From contig CAVRXB010000005.1 in NCBI GenBank assembly GCA_963724975.1, forward strand, positions 372,001 to 436,000: 64,000 nucleotides of DNA. The letters run 5' to 3'. Made by a program: the position numbers and the translations under genes. The notes beneath the pieces were generated by a model, which saw only the letters and a program-made list of their open reading frames with translations, was not told the origin of the DNA and made no database searches. Each line of letters starts with the position of its first letter. Position 1 is the first letter of the stretch. Origin of the DNA: CAIWHR01 sp963724975. GTDB lineage: Bacteria > Pseudomonadota > Gammaproteobacteria > Burkholderiales > Casimicrobiaceae. Below, piece after piece: positions 1 to 8,838 of the stretch.

Positions 1-257
1 CCGAATCCGCGCGCGCCAGCGAAGCCCGCAGATGCGTCCACGCCGGCATGACCGAACTGGTCATACGCGGCCCGTTTTTTCTGGTCGGTCAGGACTTCGT
101 AGGCTTCCTTCGCTTCCTTGAACTTCTCCTCGGACCCCTTCTCCGAATTGCGATCCGGGTGGTGCTTCATCGCGAGCTTCCGGTAGGATTTCTTGATCTC
201 CTCCTCGGAGGCATCGCGGTTGACGCCCAGCACCGTGTAGTAATCACGCTTCGCCAT
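1..257 (-). CDS. dnaJ: DnaJ co-chaperone, N-terminal part (cut by the window edge)
   Basis: The minus strand from 257 encodes a start reading MAKRDYYTVLGVNRDASEEE, the canonical J-domain start. The HPD signature follows in the context KHHPDRN at about residue 32, and a Gly-rich linker begins near the window edge. DnaJ stimulates the ATPase of DnaK through the HPD loop and delivers substrates in the cytoplasm. The gene lies 172 bp downstream of dnaK on the same strand, the usual dnaK-dnaJ order. Only about 85 codons are present, so the zinc-finger and C-terminal domains cannot be checked. Confidence 0.95.
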   Translation of the reverse strand, partial: MAKRDYYTVLGVNRDASEEEIKKSYRKLAMKHHPDRNSEKGSEEKFKEAKEAYEVLTDQKKRAAYDQFGHAGVDASAGFAGARGF

Positions 258-337
258 CGAATCCCCTGCTGACTCAATCCTGATCCATACTAAAAGAGCC
301 GCGCCACCCCTCCAGATGGCACGGCCCCGTCCTCGTC

Positions 338-360
338 AACCGGCGGCGTCGACGCCGGTT
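338..360. terminator. hairpin between dnaK and dnaJ
   Basis: The bases AACCGGCG and CGCCGGTT form a perfect 8-bp stem around a 7-nt loop. No clear T-run follows on either strand. It may be a processing or attenuation structure in the dnaK-dnaJ transcript rather than a true terminator. Confidence 0.35.
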
Positions 361-371
361 CAACGCGGACA

Positions 372-431
372 GATATTCCGTCGCGCCGACGACGCATGCG
401 AAGCGCGACGGCGTACTCGCGACGGAATATC
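372..431. repeat. 14-bp perfect inverted repeat overlapping the dnaK stop codon
   Basis: GATATTCCGTCGCG at 372-385 is repeated as its exact reverse complement at 418-431, with 32 nt between. The right arm includes the dnaK stop codon (TGA, 432-430 on the minus strand). As RNA it would form a long stem just after the dnaK coding end, so it could set the dnaK:dnaJ transcript ratio. No T-run follows it. Confidence 0.6.
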
Positions 432-2388
432 ACTTATTGTCTTTGACCTCCGTGAACTCCGCGTCCACGACTTTCTCTTCCTGCTTGCCGCCCGCACCAG
501 CACCCGCTCCAGCGCCGCCTGGGCCCCCGGCCGCGTTCGCGGTGGCTGCCTCGGCTTCCTTTTGCGCCTGCGCGTACATGATCTCGCCGAGTTTTTGCGC
601 TGCCTTGCCGAGCGCTTCCGCTTTCGCTTCGAGCGCATCCTTGGCGGCATCCTTTTCCTTCAGCAAGTCTTCGGCTTCCTTGAGGGCAGCCTCGATCTTG
701 CTCTTTTCATCGGCGTCGACTTTGTCGCCGTATTCAGCGACGGACTTCTTCACGCTGTGCACGAGCGAGTCGAGCGCGTTGCGCGCCTGTACTGTCTCCA
801 GTACCTTGCGGTCGTCTTCCGCGTGCGCTTCGGCATCCTTCACCATCGTCTGGATTTCGGATTCCGACAGGCCCGAGTTCGCCTTGATCGTGATCTTGTT
901 TTCCTTGCCGGTCGCTTTGTCCTTGGCGTGGACGTGCATGATCCCGTTGGCGTCGATGTCGAACGTCACCTCGATCTGCGGCATGCCACGCGGCGCGGGC
1001 GGGATCCCTTCGAGGTTGAACTGGCCGAGGCTCTTGTTGCCGCTGGCGACGTCGCGCTCGCCCTGCAGGACGTGGATCGTCACCGCGCTCTGGTTGTCGT
1101 CCGCCGTCGAGAACACCTGCTGCGCCTTGGTCGGGATCGTCGTGTTCTTCTGGATGAGCTTGGTCATGACGCCACCCAGCGTTTCGATGCCAAGCGAAAG
1201 CGGCGTCACGTCGAGCAAGAGCACGTCCTTGACGTCGCCCTTCAGCACGCCGCCCTGGATCGCGGCACCCACTGCAACGGCCTCGTCCGGGTTCACGTCC
1301 TTGCGCGGCTCCTTGCCGAAGAACTCCTTCACCTTGTCCTGAACCTTGGGCATGCGCGTCTGGCCGCCCACCAGGATCACGTCGGAAACGTCGGACAGCT
1401 TGACCCCGGCGTCCTTGATCGCCATCCGGCACGGCTCGATCGTGCGCTCGATCAGCTCTTCGACGAGCGACTCGAACTTCGCGCGTGTGATCTTCATCGC
1501 AAGGTGCTTCGGTCCCGACTGGTCGGCCGTGATGTACGGCAGATTGATCTCGGTCTGCTGCGAGGACGACAGCTCGATCTTCGCCTTCTCGGCGGCGTCC
1601 TTGAGGCGCTGCAACGCAAGCACGTCATTCTTGAGATCGACGCCCGCCTCCTTCTTGTACTCGGTGACGATGTAGTCGATCAGGCGCTGGTCGAAATCCT
1701 CGCCGCCGAGAAACGTGTCGCCGTTGGTCGAGAGCACCTCGAACTGGTGCTCGCCTTCCACACTCGCGATTTCGATGATCGAGATATCGAAGGTACCGCC
1801 GCCCAGGTCGTAGACCGCGATCTTGCGGTCGCCCTCTTTCTTGTCGAGGCCGAAGGCGAGCGCCGCCGCGGTCGGCTCGTTGATGATCCGCTTCACGTCG
1901 AGACCGGCGATGCGTCCGGCGTCCTTCGTCCCTTGGCGTTGCGAGTCGTTGAAGTACGCCGGGACCGTAATTACGGCCTCGGTGACTTCCTCGCCGAGGT
2001 AGTCCTCGGCGGTCTTTTTCATCTTGCGGAGGATTTCTGCCGATACCTGCTGCGGCGCGATCTTCTTGCCGCGCACCTCGACCCAGGCGTCGCTATTGTC
2101 GGCCTTGACGATCTTGTAGGGCATCAGCTTGATGTCCTTCTGGACTTCCCTTTCCTCGAATTTGCGGCCGATCAGCCGCTTGACGGCGTAGATCGTGTTC
2201 TTTGCGTTGGTGACGGCCTGCCGCTTCGCCGGCGCGCCGACCAGGATCTCGCCGTCGTCCTGATACGCAACGACCGAAGGGGTCGTCCGCGCGCCCTCGG
2301 AATTCTCGATCACCTTCGGCTGCCCGCCTTCCATGATGGCGACGCAGCTGTTCGTCGTGCCGAGGTCGATGCCTATGATCTTGCCCAT
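430..2388 (-). CDS. dnaK: Molecular chaperone DnaK (Hsp70)
   Basis: The 652-aa protein starts MGKIIGIDLGTTNSC, the phosphate-1 loop of the Hsp70 actin-like ATPase. The second phosphate loop reads VYDLGGGTFDISI and the adenosine motif VGGQTRMP. A substrate-binding beta domain follows, then a helical lid and a Gly/Ala-rich tail ending in EFTEVKDNK, the EEVD-like end of proteobacterial DnaK. It refolds client proteins in the cytoplasm with DnaJ and GrpE, whose genes flank it. Length is normal (about 640-650 aa in the family) and no frameshift is seen. It is probably transcribed from the sigma-32-like promoter before grpE, 100 bp upstream. Confidence 0.98.
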   Translation of the reverse strand: MGKIIGIDLGTTNSCVAIMEGGQPKVIENSEGARTTPSVVAYQDDGEILVGAPAKRQAVTNAKNTIYAVKRLIGRKFEEREVQKDIKLMPYKIVKADNSDAWVEVRGKKIAPQQVSAEILRKMKKTAEDYLGEEVTEAVITVPAYFNDSQRQGTKDAGRIAGLDVKRIINEPTAAALAFGLDKKEGDRKIAVYDLGGGTFDISIIEIASVEGEHQFEVLSTNGDTFLGGEDFDQRLIDYIVTEYKKEAGVDLKNDVLALQRLKDAAEKAKIELSSSQQTEINLPYITADQSGPKHLAMKITRAKFESLVEELIERTIEPCRMAIKDAGVKLSDVSDVILVGGQTRMPKVQDKVKEFFGKEPRKDVNPDEAVAVGAAIQGGVLKGDVKDVLLLDVTPLSLGIETLGGVMTKLIQKNTTIPTKAQQVFSTADDNQSAVTIHVLQGERDVASGNKSLGQFNLEGIPPAPRGMPQIEVTFDIDANGIMHVHAKDKATGKENKITIKANSGLSESEIQTMVKDAEAHAEDDRKVLETVQARNALDSLVHSVKKSVAEYGDKVDADEKSKIEAALKEAEDLLKEKDAAKDALEAKAEALGKAAQKLGEIMYAQAQKEAEAATANAAGGPGGAGAGAGAGGKQEEKVVDAEFTEVKDNK

Positions 2389-2488
2389 GTTCGTTTCCTT
2401 CCGGATTTTGCGAATGACTATGCGCGGTCAGTTGGGGGTTTCGGCGACGGGAATCAAGCCGGGGCCCGGGTGGTAGATGTCTATCGCC

Positions 2489-3043
2489 TCAAGACGTCTT
2501 TTCATCGACTTTGGCTACGGCCACGAGCGCAGGCCGCAACACGCGGTCCTGGAGTCGATAGCCCTTCTGGAAGACCTGGACGACCGTGTTCGGCGGCTCC
2601 TCGCTCTCGACGGTCGTCATGGCCATGTGCTGGTGCGGATCGAACTTCTGCCCCGCGGGATCGATCTCGGTTATCTGGGCTTTGTCGAAGGCGCTGGCGA
2701 GCTGTTTCAGCGTCAGTTCAACGCCGTCGCGCAGCGCCTGGGGAGACGCGTCTTTGGCCGCCAGCGTCGACTCGAGCGCGTCCTTCACCGGCAGCAGTTC
2801 ACCGGCAAAGCGTTCAATCGCGTACTTGTGGGCGCGGGCAACATCGTTGGCGCCCTGCTTGCGAATATTCTCGAGGTCTGCGCGCGCGCGCAACCAGGCG
2901 TCCTTCATTTCGGCTGCCTCGGTCTCGGCGGTTTTCAGCAGATCGATGAGGTCGGGCGCAGGATCCGCCGGCGCCGGATTGGCCACTGCGTCGGGCGGTG
3001 GGCTCTCGGTTGGCAGCACGTCGGTTTTTTCCTCACGTTTCAT
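2489..3043 (-). CDS. grpE: Nucleotide exchange factor GrpE
   Basis: The 184-aa product has an acidic, disordered N-terminus. A long helix follows (DLIDLLKTAETEAAEMKDAWLRARADLENI, residues about 32-60), then the conserved beta-wing with MAMTTVESEEPPNTVVQVFQKGY and DRVLRPALVAVAK. GrpE releases ADP from DnaK. The start at 3043 is chosen because a perfect AGGAGG lies 5 nt upstream. An in-frame ATG 15 codons further upstream has no ribosome site and would add residues unlike the family. It is the first gene of grpE-dnaK-dnaJ. Confidence 0.95.
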   Translation of the reverse strand: MKREEKTDVLPTESPPPDAVANPAPADPAPDLIDLLKTAETEAAEMKDAWLRARADLENIRKQGANDVARAHKYAIERFAGELLPVKDALESTLAAKDASPQALRDGVELTLKQLASAFDKAQITEIDPAGQKFDPHQHMAMTTVESEEPPNTVVQVFQKGYRLQDRVLRPALVAVAKVDEKTS

Positions 3044-3099
3044 CGCTCCTCCTGAAGCGGTGTGTATGTTTGCGTGTTCGCGAGCCACTCTTTGCAGGG

Positions 3100-3124
3100 T
3101 GAGGGCATAGCTGTGAATTTCAAC
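3100..3124 (-). promoter_or_regulatory. sigma-32-like heat-shock promoter for grpE-dnaK-dnaJ
   Basis: On the minus strand GTTGAAA is followed after 12 nt by CCCTCA, close to the sigma-32 consensus CTTGAAA-N11-16-CCCCAT. The -10 box ends about 57 nt before the grpE start. No CIRCE repeat (TTAGCACTC-N9-GAGTGCTAA) was found here, so HrcA encoded nearby probably acts elsewhere. Confidence 0.5.
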
Positions 3125-3233
3125 GGTTTTGCGTCGCGAATCACGAGGGCGGCTGCCGGTCGAAATATATACTTATTAATCAATATATTGCGTCGCATTT
3201 CCCAGACCTGTCGGAGGCACAAAGCGCGGCTCG

Positions 3234-4346
3234 TTATTTGCGGGCGCCAAGCGCTTTCGCGCGAAGGGCGGTCAGCTCCCGCTCACCGGCTTCGGGCGGC
3301 GCGACCAGCCATCCCTCCAGGTTACGGACAACGAGTTCCGCCAACGCAGAGATCCACAGCGGGTGCTCGTTGAGGCAAGGAACGAGATGCAGATCCTTGC
3401 CGCCGGCGCCGATGAAGGCCTGCCTGCTCTCGATTCCGATTTCCTCGAGCGTTTCGAGGCAGTCGGCGACGAATCCGGGACAGGCGACATCCACGCGGGC
3501 CTTGCCCTCCCTGGCGAGCGCGAGGAGCGTGTCCGCCGTGTAGGGCTCGAGCCAGCGCGCCCTGCCGAACCGCGACTGGAACGCGATGGCGCATTGCTTC
3601 GCATCGAGTCCGAGCTCGGCGGCGAGAAGCCGCGCCGTCTTCTGACAGTGGCAGTGGTACGGGTCGCCGAGATCGAGCGTGCGGCGGGGCACGCCATGGA
3701 ATGACAGCACGAGGAAGTCCGGCCGGCCGTGCTTGACCCAGTCGTCGCTGATGCTTTGCGCCAGCGCCTTGATGTAGGCGGGATCGTCGTGAAAGCAATC
3801 GATCGAGCGTAGCGCCGGCATCCGGCGCATCTTCCGCGCGTGCGCATAGACCGCATCGAGCGCCGAGGCCGTCGTGCTCGCGGCGTATTGCGGATAGAGC
3901 GGGACGACGAGGATCCGATCGCAGCCCGCCGCCCGTAACTTGTCCATTGCGCTGCCGATGCCTGGATTGCCGTAACGCATCGCGAGTTCGACTTCGACCA
4001 AGTCGGCCGGCAGTCCCATTCGCTTCAGCCGCTGGCCCACGAAGCCCCGCAGCAGCGACTGCTGCTTCATGCTGTGCAACAAGAGCGGCGAACCGTCCTT
4101 GCCCCAGATCATCGAGTATCGTTTCGCCGATTTTGCCGGGCGGGTGCGCAGGATGAAGCCGTGCAGGATCGGCAGCCAGGCGAAACGCGGAATTTCGACG
4201 ACCCGCGGGTCGGCAAGGAATTCGGCGAGATAGCGACGCACCGCGCCTGGGGTCGGCGCGTCGGGCGTCCCAAGGTTCACGAGCAGGACGCCGATGCGGC
4301 GCGCTGCACCGTGCTCGAGCGACGGTTCGCGGTCGAAACGGGACAT
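3234..4346 (-). CDS. hemH: Ferrochelatase
   Basis: The 370-aa protein has the ferrochelatase N-terminal signature RIGVLLVNLGTPDAP, then VVPLYPQYAASTTAS, then the catalytic stretch LVLSFHGVPRRTLDLGDPY with the metal-binding His of SFHG. The late motif is VACPGFVADCLETLEEI with its conserved Glu. It inserts Fe2+ into protoporphyrin IX, the last step of protoheme synthesis. The start MSRFDREPS (4346) is chosen because translation further upstream in this frame is Arg-rich and unlike the family. It lies between grpE and a SnoaL-like gene, a common betaproteobacterial arrangement beside hrcA. Confidence 0.95.
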   Translation of the reverse strand: MSRFDREPSLEHGAARRIGVLLVNLGTPDAPTPGAVRRYLAEFLADPRVVEIPRFAWLPILHGFILRTRPAKSAKRYSMIWGKDGSPLLLHSMKQQSLLRGFVGQRLKRMGLPADLVEVELAMRYGNPGIGSAMDKLRAAGCDRILVVPLYPQYAASTTASALDAVYAHARKMRRMPALRSIDCFHDDPAYIKALAQSISDDWVKHGRPDFLVLSFHGVPRRTLDLGDPYHCHCQKTARLLAAELGLDAKQCAIAFQSRFGRARWLEPYTADTLLALAREGKARVDVACPGFVADCLETLEEIGIESRQAFIGAGGKDLHLVPCLNEHPLWISALAELVVRNLEGWLVAPPEAGERELTALRAKALGARK

Positions 4347-4380
4347 GAAATGGGGGAAGACGAAGCGCCGGAGCCTGATC

Positions 4381-4911
4381 TCAGGCGCTGCGAGACTCCG
4401 GCGGCGGCATGGATTGAGATTGTCCTGCCAGCTCCTTCGCGCGCCACGCCGCGAGCGCCTGCGCGGCCTTGCGACGGATTGCGTTCTGCATCGGCGATGC
4501 CCATCCGAGCAGCAGGCCCTGGACTCCCAGCGCTTGCATGGCCCAGCGATGGAGGTCGAAGCGATCGTCGTGCCGCACAATCCTGCCCTCGTCGAACGCG
4601 AATGTCGCGTCGATCTCGTTGACGACGCCACGGCCCGTCGCCGAATAGGTGTACGTGGCAACCCAGTGCGCACGCCCCTTGGCATCGTCGGCGTCGATGC
4701 CGGAAGCCACGACGCGCAGGTCCTTGCCGCGCGCGCACAACATCCGCCACATCGTGGCTACGCCGCTCGCGTCGAGGCGCGGGAAGACGGGATCCGAAAA
4801 GCGCACATCCGGCGAATAACACGCGAGCATCGCCGCGGCGTCACGGCGGCCCAGCGCATCGTAGAAGCGCTTGATCAGCGCCGCATTGGGATGGTGATCG
4901 GGCGAAGGCAT
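4381..4911 (-). CDS. SnoaL/NTF2-like nuclear transport factor 2 family protein
   Basis: The 176-aa protein reads NAALIKRFYDALGRRDAAAMLACYSPDVRFSDPVF near its N-terminus, the typical first helix-helix-strand of the cone-shaped NTF2/SnoaL fold, followed by beta strands including RAHWVATYTYSATGRGVVNEIDATFAFDEGRI. The fold usually makes a hydrophobic pocket, and the ligand here is unknown. Its ATG shares one base with the hrcA stop codon (TGATG), so it is probably translationally coupled to hrcA. A role in stress response is only suggested by position. Confidence 0.75.
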   Translation of the reverse strand: MPSPDHHPNAALIKRFYDALGRRDAAAMLACYSPDVRFSDPVFPRLDASGVATMWRMLCARGKDLRVVASGIDADDAKGRAHWVATYTYSATGRGVVNEIDATFAFDEGRIVRHDDRFDLHRWAMQALGVQGLLLGWASPMQNAIRRKAAQALAAWRAKELAGQSQSMPPPESRSA

Positions 4912-5933
4912 CAGTCGCTGATTTGCAGCGTAAGCGCATTCGACAAGAGCTTCGCGGTGACGTCGACGATCGGAATCACCCGCTCGTAGGCCATCCGCGT
5001 GGGGCCGATAACGCCGAGCGTCCCGATCACGCGGCCGTCGATCGTGTAAGGCGCGGTGATGACGCTGCACTCGTCGAGCGGCACCAGTCCCGACTCGTCG
5101 CCGATATAGATCTGCACGCCCTGTGCGCGCTGCGACACGTCAAGCAGATGCAAGAGCGAGGTCTTCTGTTCGAACAGATCGAACAGCTGCCGCAGCCGCG
5201 TCATGTTGGAAGCGAGATCGGATGCCGACAGCAGGTTCTTCTCGCCGGTGACGACGAGCTCCTCGCCTTCGCGGAACGCGGCGCCGCCCGCCTCCACCGC
5301 CGCGGCCATCAGACCAACGATGTCCTCGCGCAGCGATTTGAGCTCCTCGGCCAGCAAAGAGCGGAGCGCATCGAACGGCTGTCCCGCGTAGTGGTGGTTG
5401 AAGAAATTGGTCGCCTCGATCAGCTGCGACTGGCTGTAGGCCCGATCGGTGTGCAGGATGCGGTTCTGTACGTCCCCTTCGGGCGTCACGATGATCAGCA
5501 GCACCCGCCGCTCCGAGAGCCTCAAAAACTCGAGGTGCCGGAACGATGCCTCGCGTTTCGGCGTCATCACGACGCCCGCAAAGTGCGTGAGCTGCGACAG
5601 CAGCGACGCCGCCGCGTTGACGAGCTGCTGCGGCCGGTCCGCCGTGAGACCGCCCTCGAGGCGATGAACCTCGGCATCGTCGAGCGGTTGGACGATCATC
5701 AGGCTGTCGACAAAGAAGCGGTAGCCTTTCGACGTGGGGATGCGGCCGGCGGACGTGTGCGGGCTCGCGATGTAGCCCAACTCCTCGAGATCGGCCATCA
5801 CGTTGCGGATCGTCGCGGGCGAGAGCTCGAGCCCGGATTGCTTCGACAGCACGCGCGACCCGACCGGCTGACCCTCGGCAACGTAACGCTCCACCAGCGA
5901 CTTGAGCAGAAGTTGGGCGCGATGATCGAGCAT
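4911..5933 (-). CDS. hrcA: Heat-inducible transcription repressor HrcA
   Basis: The 340-aa protein begins MLDHRAQLLLKSLVERYVAEGQPVGSR, the HrcA winged-helix start, with LSPATIRNVMADLEELGYIASPHTSAGRIPTSKGYRFFVD just after. The C-terminal GAF-like domain ends with IGTLGVIGPTRMAYERVIPIVD. HrcA binds CIRCE operators and needs GroEL for activity. The ATG at 5933 matches family starts; another ATG three codons upstream is possible. It is divergent from nadK, with 95 bp between. No CIRCE site is visible in this window, so targets such as groESL probably lie elsewhere. Confidence 0.95.
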   Translation of the reverse strand: MLDHRAQLLLKSLVERYVAEGQPVGSRVLSKQSGLELSPATIRNVMADLEELGYIASPHTSAGRIPTSKGYRFFVDSLMIVQPLDDAEVHRLEGGLTADRPQQLVNAAASLLSQLTHFAGVVMTPKREASFRHLEFLRLSERRVLLIIVTPEGDVQNRILHTDRAYSQSQLIEATNFFNHHYAGQPFDALRSLLAEELKSLREDIVGLMAAAVEAGGAAFREGEELVVTGEKNLLSASDLASNMTRLRQLFDLFEQKTSLLHLLDVSQRAQGVQIYIGDESGLVPLDECSVITAPYTIDGRVIGTLGVIGPTRMAYERVIPIVDVTAKLLSNALTLQISD

Positions 5934-6028
5934 GACACCCATTTTACAGGCGCAGCGACAAGCGAGGAGCCGGCATCGACCGTTCGTCGGCTTTGGCCGG
6001 GGCCGCTTGCTGTGCTCTAATCGCGCCC

Positions 6029-6931
6029 ATGCCCGCACCCAACTCCGCCGCCCAGTTTCGCCGCGTGGCGCTGATTGGGCGTCATGCGACGCCCGCCATA
6101 ACCCAGCCGTTATCGCGGTTGGCAGCTTTCGTAGCCGGCCGCGGTCACGCCGTGACGATCGATGCCGAAACTGCGCAATCGGCGCCGATCCCCGGGTACC
6201 CGACGGCTCCGCGGGAAAAACTGGCCGTTGCCGCCGACGTCGCAATCGTCATCGGCGGCGACGGGACGATGCTGGCGGTGGCGAGACAACTCGCGCCGTT
6301 CGACGTGCCGCTCATCGGTGTCAACCAAGGCCGGCTCGGTTTCCTCACCGACATTCCGCTCGCCAAAATGGAAGAGGTGCTGGGTCCTATGCTCGACGGC
6401 CACTATGTGGAGGAGCGCCGGACGCTTCTCGAAGCGACCCTGCATCGCCGTGGCAAGGCAGATGAAACCGCGCTCGCGCTGAACGAGGTCGTCGTCAACC
6501 GCGGCACGTCGGGCGGCATGATCGACAGCGCTGTCGACATCGACGGCCGCTTTGTATACGCGCTGCGTTCGGACGGCCTCATCGTCGCGACGCCGACAGG
6601 TTCGACTGCGTACTCGCTGTCCGCGCAAGGGCCGATCGTCGATCCGCAGGTCCCCGCATTGCTGCTCGTTCCGGTGGCGCCACACGCGCTCACGAATCGT
6701 CCGATCGCGATCGGCGACACCGCAACGATCACCGTGACGCTGCTTCGCGGCAGCGACGCGTGGGCGCACTGCGATGCGCAGGCGCATTTCCAGCTGCAGG
6801 AAGGCGACCGCGTCACGATCCGCTGCGCGAAATACTCGGTGCGCCTGCTGCATCCCGATGGCCACGACCATTTCGCGATGTTGCGGCAGAAGTTGCATTG
6901 GAGCGAGACGCCCGAGCGGCTTCGTCCGTAG
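6029..6931 (+). CDS. nadK: NAD kinase
   Basis: The 300-aa protein carries the catalytic GGDGT (residues 76-80), then GVNQGRLGFLTDI, the NE-rich ALNEVVVNRG and TPTGSTAYSLSAQGPIVDP with the conserved Thr-Gly-Ser-Thr-Ala-Tyr loop. It phosphorylates NAD to NADP using ATP or polyphosphate. The ATG at 6029 places the first strand (FRRVALIGR) where it belongs. It is divergent from hrcA, and its TAG stop is only one base before the recN GTG, so the two form an operon as in many beta- and gammaproteobacteria. Confidence 0.96.
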   Translation: MPAPNSAAQFRRVALIGRHATPAITQPLSRLAAFVAGRGHAVTIDAETAQSAPIPGYPTAPREKLAVAADVAIVIGGDGTMLAVARQLAPFDVPLIGVNQGRLGFLTDIPLAKMEEVLGPMLDGHYVEERRTLLEATLHRRGKADETALALNEVVVNRGTSGGMIDSAVDIDGRFVYALRSDGLIVATPTGSTAYSLSAQGPIVDPQVPALLLVPVAPHALTNRPIAIGDTATITVTLLRGSDAWAHCDAQAHFQLQEGDRVTIRCAKYSVRLLHPDGHDHFAMLRQKLHWSETPERLRP

Positions 6932-6932
6932 C

Positions 6933-8606
6933 GTGCTGCGGCTCCTCTCCATCAGAAACTTTGTCGTCGTCGAGTCGCTCGACCTCGAGCTCGACGGCGG
7001 ATTTTCCGTGCTGACGGGCGAAACCGGCGCCGGCAAATCGATTCTGCTCGATGCGCTCGCGCTGCTGCTTGGCGACCGCTTCGAGCTGCGCCAATTGCGA
7101 CCCGGTGCCGAGCGTGCCGAGCTTGCCGCGGAATTCGACATCGATGGACGCACGGCCGTCGCAACATGGCTTGCCGAGCAGGGTCTCGGCGGCGAAGGAT
7201 CGAACCTCCTCCTGCGGCGCACGCAGGACGCGCAGGGCAGGAGCCGCGCCTGGATCAACGGTCGGCCGGCAACGCTCGCGCAATTGAAAGATGTCGGCGA
7301 GATGCTCGTCGACCTGCACGGTCAGCATGCGCACCAATCGCTCGTGACGGCCGACGCCCAGCGTTCGCTCGTCGACGCGTTCGGTGGCTTCACGACTCTT
7401 GCGCTTGCGACGGCCGCCGCCTGGCGCGAATGGCGTGCCGCGATCGAGCAGCGCGATAGAGCGGCGGCGGCACAGGAAGCATCCGCCGCCGAGCGTGAAG
7501 CGCTGGTTGCCCGCCAGCGCGAGCTGTCGTCGCTTTCGGTGACTGCCGATGAATGGACTTCGCTCGCCCAGGCGCAATCGCGACTCGCGCACGCAGCCGC
7601 ACTGCTCGAAGCCGCTGCGTCGGGGGAGGAGGAGCTGACGGAGGCTGACAGCGCGCTGACGCGCCGCCTTGCATCGCTTCTCGCGCGGCTCGAGGCGGGC
7701 GCAGTCCATGATCCCGCGTTGAACGAGGTCCTCGCGTTGCTCGAGCCCGCCCGCATCCAGCTGGTCGAAGCCGCGCGCGAACTCCGCGCGTATCGGCAGA
7801 AGCTCGATCTCGATCCTGCCGAGCTCGCGCGCATCGAAGAACGGCAGGCGACGATCCACGACGTGGCGCGAAAGCATCGCGTGCGTCCCGAAGCGCTGCC
7901 GGAGCTGCTCGCGCAGACCGAAGCGCAGCTCTCGGCCCTGGCCCAGGCGTCCGACAGCGAGGCACTGGCGAAGCGCGCGGCCGCAACGGAATCATCGTGG
8001 CGCCGGCTCGCCAACGAGCTCACGAAGAAGCGCCGGTTCGCGGCGCACGAGCTCGAAAGCCGGGTCGCTAACGCGATGCAGCAGCTGGCGATGAAAGGCG
8101 GTCGTTTCGAAATCGGGCTCGTCCCGCTCGCGACGCCGACAAGCCACGGCAACGAACAGGCGGAGTTCCGGGTTGCGAGCCATCCGAAGCAGCCGCTCGG
8201 ACCGCTCGCCAAAGTGGCATCGGGTGGCGAGCTGTCGCGCATCGCGCTCGCGATCCAGGTCGTCACCAGTGAAGTCGGCGAGGTGCCCACACTCATCTTC
8301 GACGAGGTGGACGCCGGCATCGGCGGCGCCGTTGCGGCAACCGTCGGCCGCCTCCTTCAATCGCTCGGCAATCGCCGGCAGGTGCTGTGCGTCACGCATC
8401 TGCCGCAGGTGGCGGCATTCGCCGACGCCCACTTCCGCGTCACCAAGCACGGCGACGAAGCGTCCGTGCGTGCCGAGGTCGAGGCACTCGCCGACGCTCC
8501 TCGAATCGAAGAGCTTGCACGAATGCTGGCTGGCAGCGCCATCACGGCCAAGACGCGCGCACACGCAAAGGAGCTGCTGCTGCAGCACCGACGAGGCTCG
8601 TCCTAG
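6933..8606 (+). CDS. recN: DNA repair protein RecN (SMC-like ATPase)
   Basis: The 557-aa protein opens LRLLSIRNFVVVESLDLEL, with Walker A GETGAGKS at residues 29-36. Long Ala/Glu/Arg-rich coiled-coil arms follow, then the ABC signature VASGGELSRIALAIQ, Walker B TLIFDEVDAGIGG and the H-loop region VLCVTHLPQVAAFAD. RecN holds DNA ends or sister chromatids together during double-strand break repair. The start is a GTG one base after the nadK stop; no ATG fits, and the family normally begins with M/V-L at this point. Length agrees with the usual 550-560 aa. Confidence 0.95.
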   Translation: MLRLLSIRNFVVVESLDLELDGGFSVLTGETGAGKSILLDALALLLGDRFELRQLRPGAERAELAAEFDIDGRTAVATWLAEQGLGGEGSNLLLRRTQDAQGRSRAWINGRPATLAQLKDVGEMLVDLHGQHAHQSLVTADAQRSLVDAFGGFTTLALATAAAWREWRAAIEQRDRAAAAQEASAAEREALVARQRELSSLSVTADEWTSLAQAQSRLAHAAALLEAAASGEEELTEADSALTRRLASLLARLEAGAVHDPALNEVLALLEPARIQLVEAARELRAYRQKLDLDPAELARIEERQATIHDVARKHRVRPEALPELLAQTEAQLSALAQASDSEALAKRAAATESSWRRLANELTKKRRFAAHELESRVANAMQQLAMKGGRFEIGLVPLATPTSHGNEQAEFRVASHPKQPLGPLAKVASGGELSRIALAIQVVTSEVGEVPTLIFDEVDAGIGGAVAATVGRLLQSLGNRRQVLCVTHLPQVAAFADAHFRVTKHGDEASVRAEVEALADAPRIEELARMLAGSAITAKTRAHAKELLLQHRRGSS

Positions 8607-8838
8607 GGCGAGAGCGTGCCCTTCGCCGTGACGATCTGCAGCGACCGGTTCGTCCACATGAGGCAGTACTCCTCCGCGGACCGCGCAGTGAAGCGATCGA
8701 CTCGCCGGCGGAAAGCCTCAGGCACTCCTCGGCGGCGGCGCGGACTCGAATCGAGTGCGCGAACGGCTTGGGTGCGATTTGCGCGGCGACGCCGCTGGCC
8801 AACAAGACTGCGACGCTACGCCGCAGCCCGCCGCGCCG

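Noticed and set aside
316..2949. Very long open frame (877 codons) on the plus strand opposite dnaK and grpE
   Set aside because: It is the antisense shadow of dnaK in high-GC DNA: Arg/Leu/Asp-rich, no domain, no ribosome site, and the minus-strand frame is a textbook DnaK.
3044..3233. Search for a CIRCE operator before grpE because hrcA is nearby
   Set aside because: No TTAGCACTC-N9-GAGTGCTAA-like repeat is present; the AT-rich palindrome at about 3162-3192 does not match it and has no assigned function.
8607..8838. Minus-strand frame ending EEYCLMWTNRSLQIVTAKGTLSP between recN and msrB
   Set aside because: It looks slightly coding at the end, but there is no start codon before an in-frame stop and no recognisable family. 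At most a remnant; not supported as a gene.
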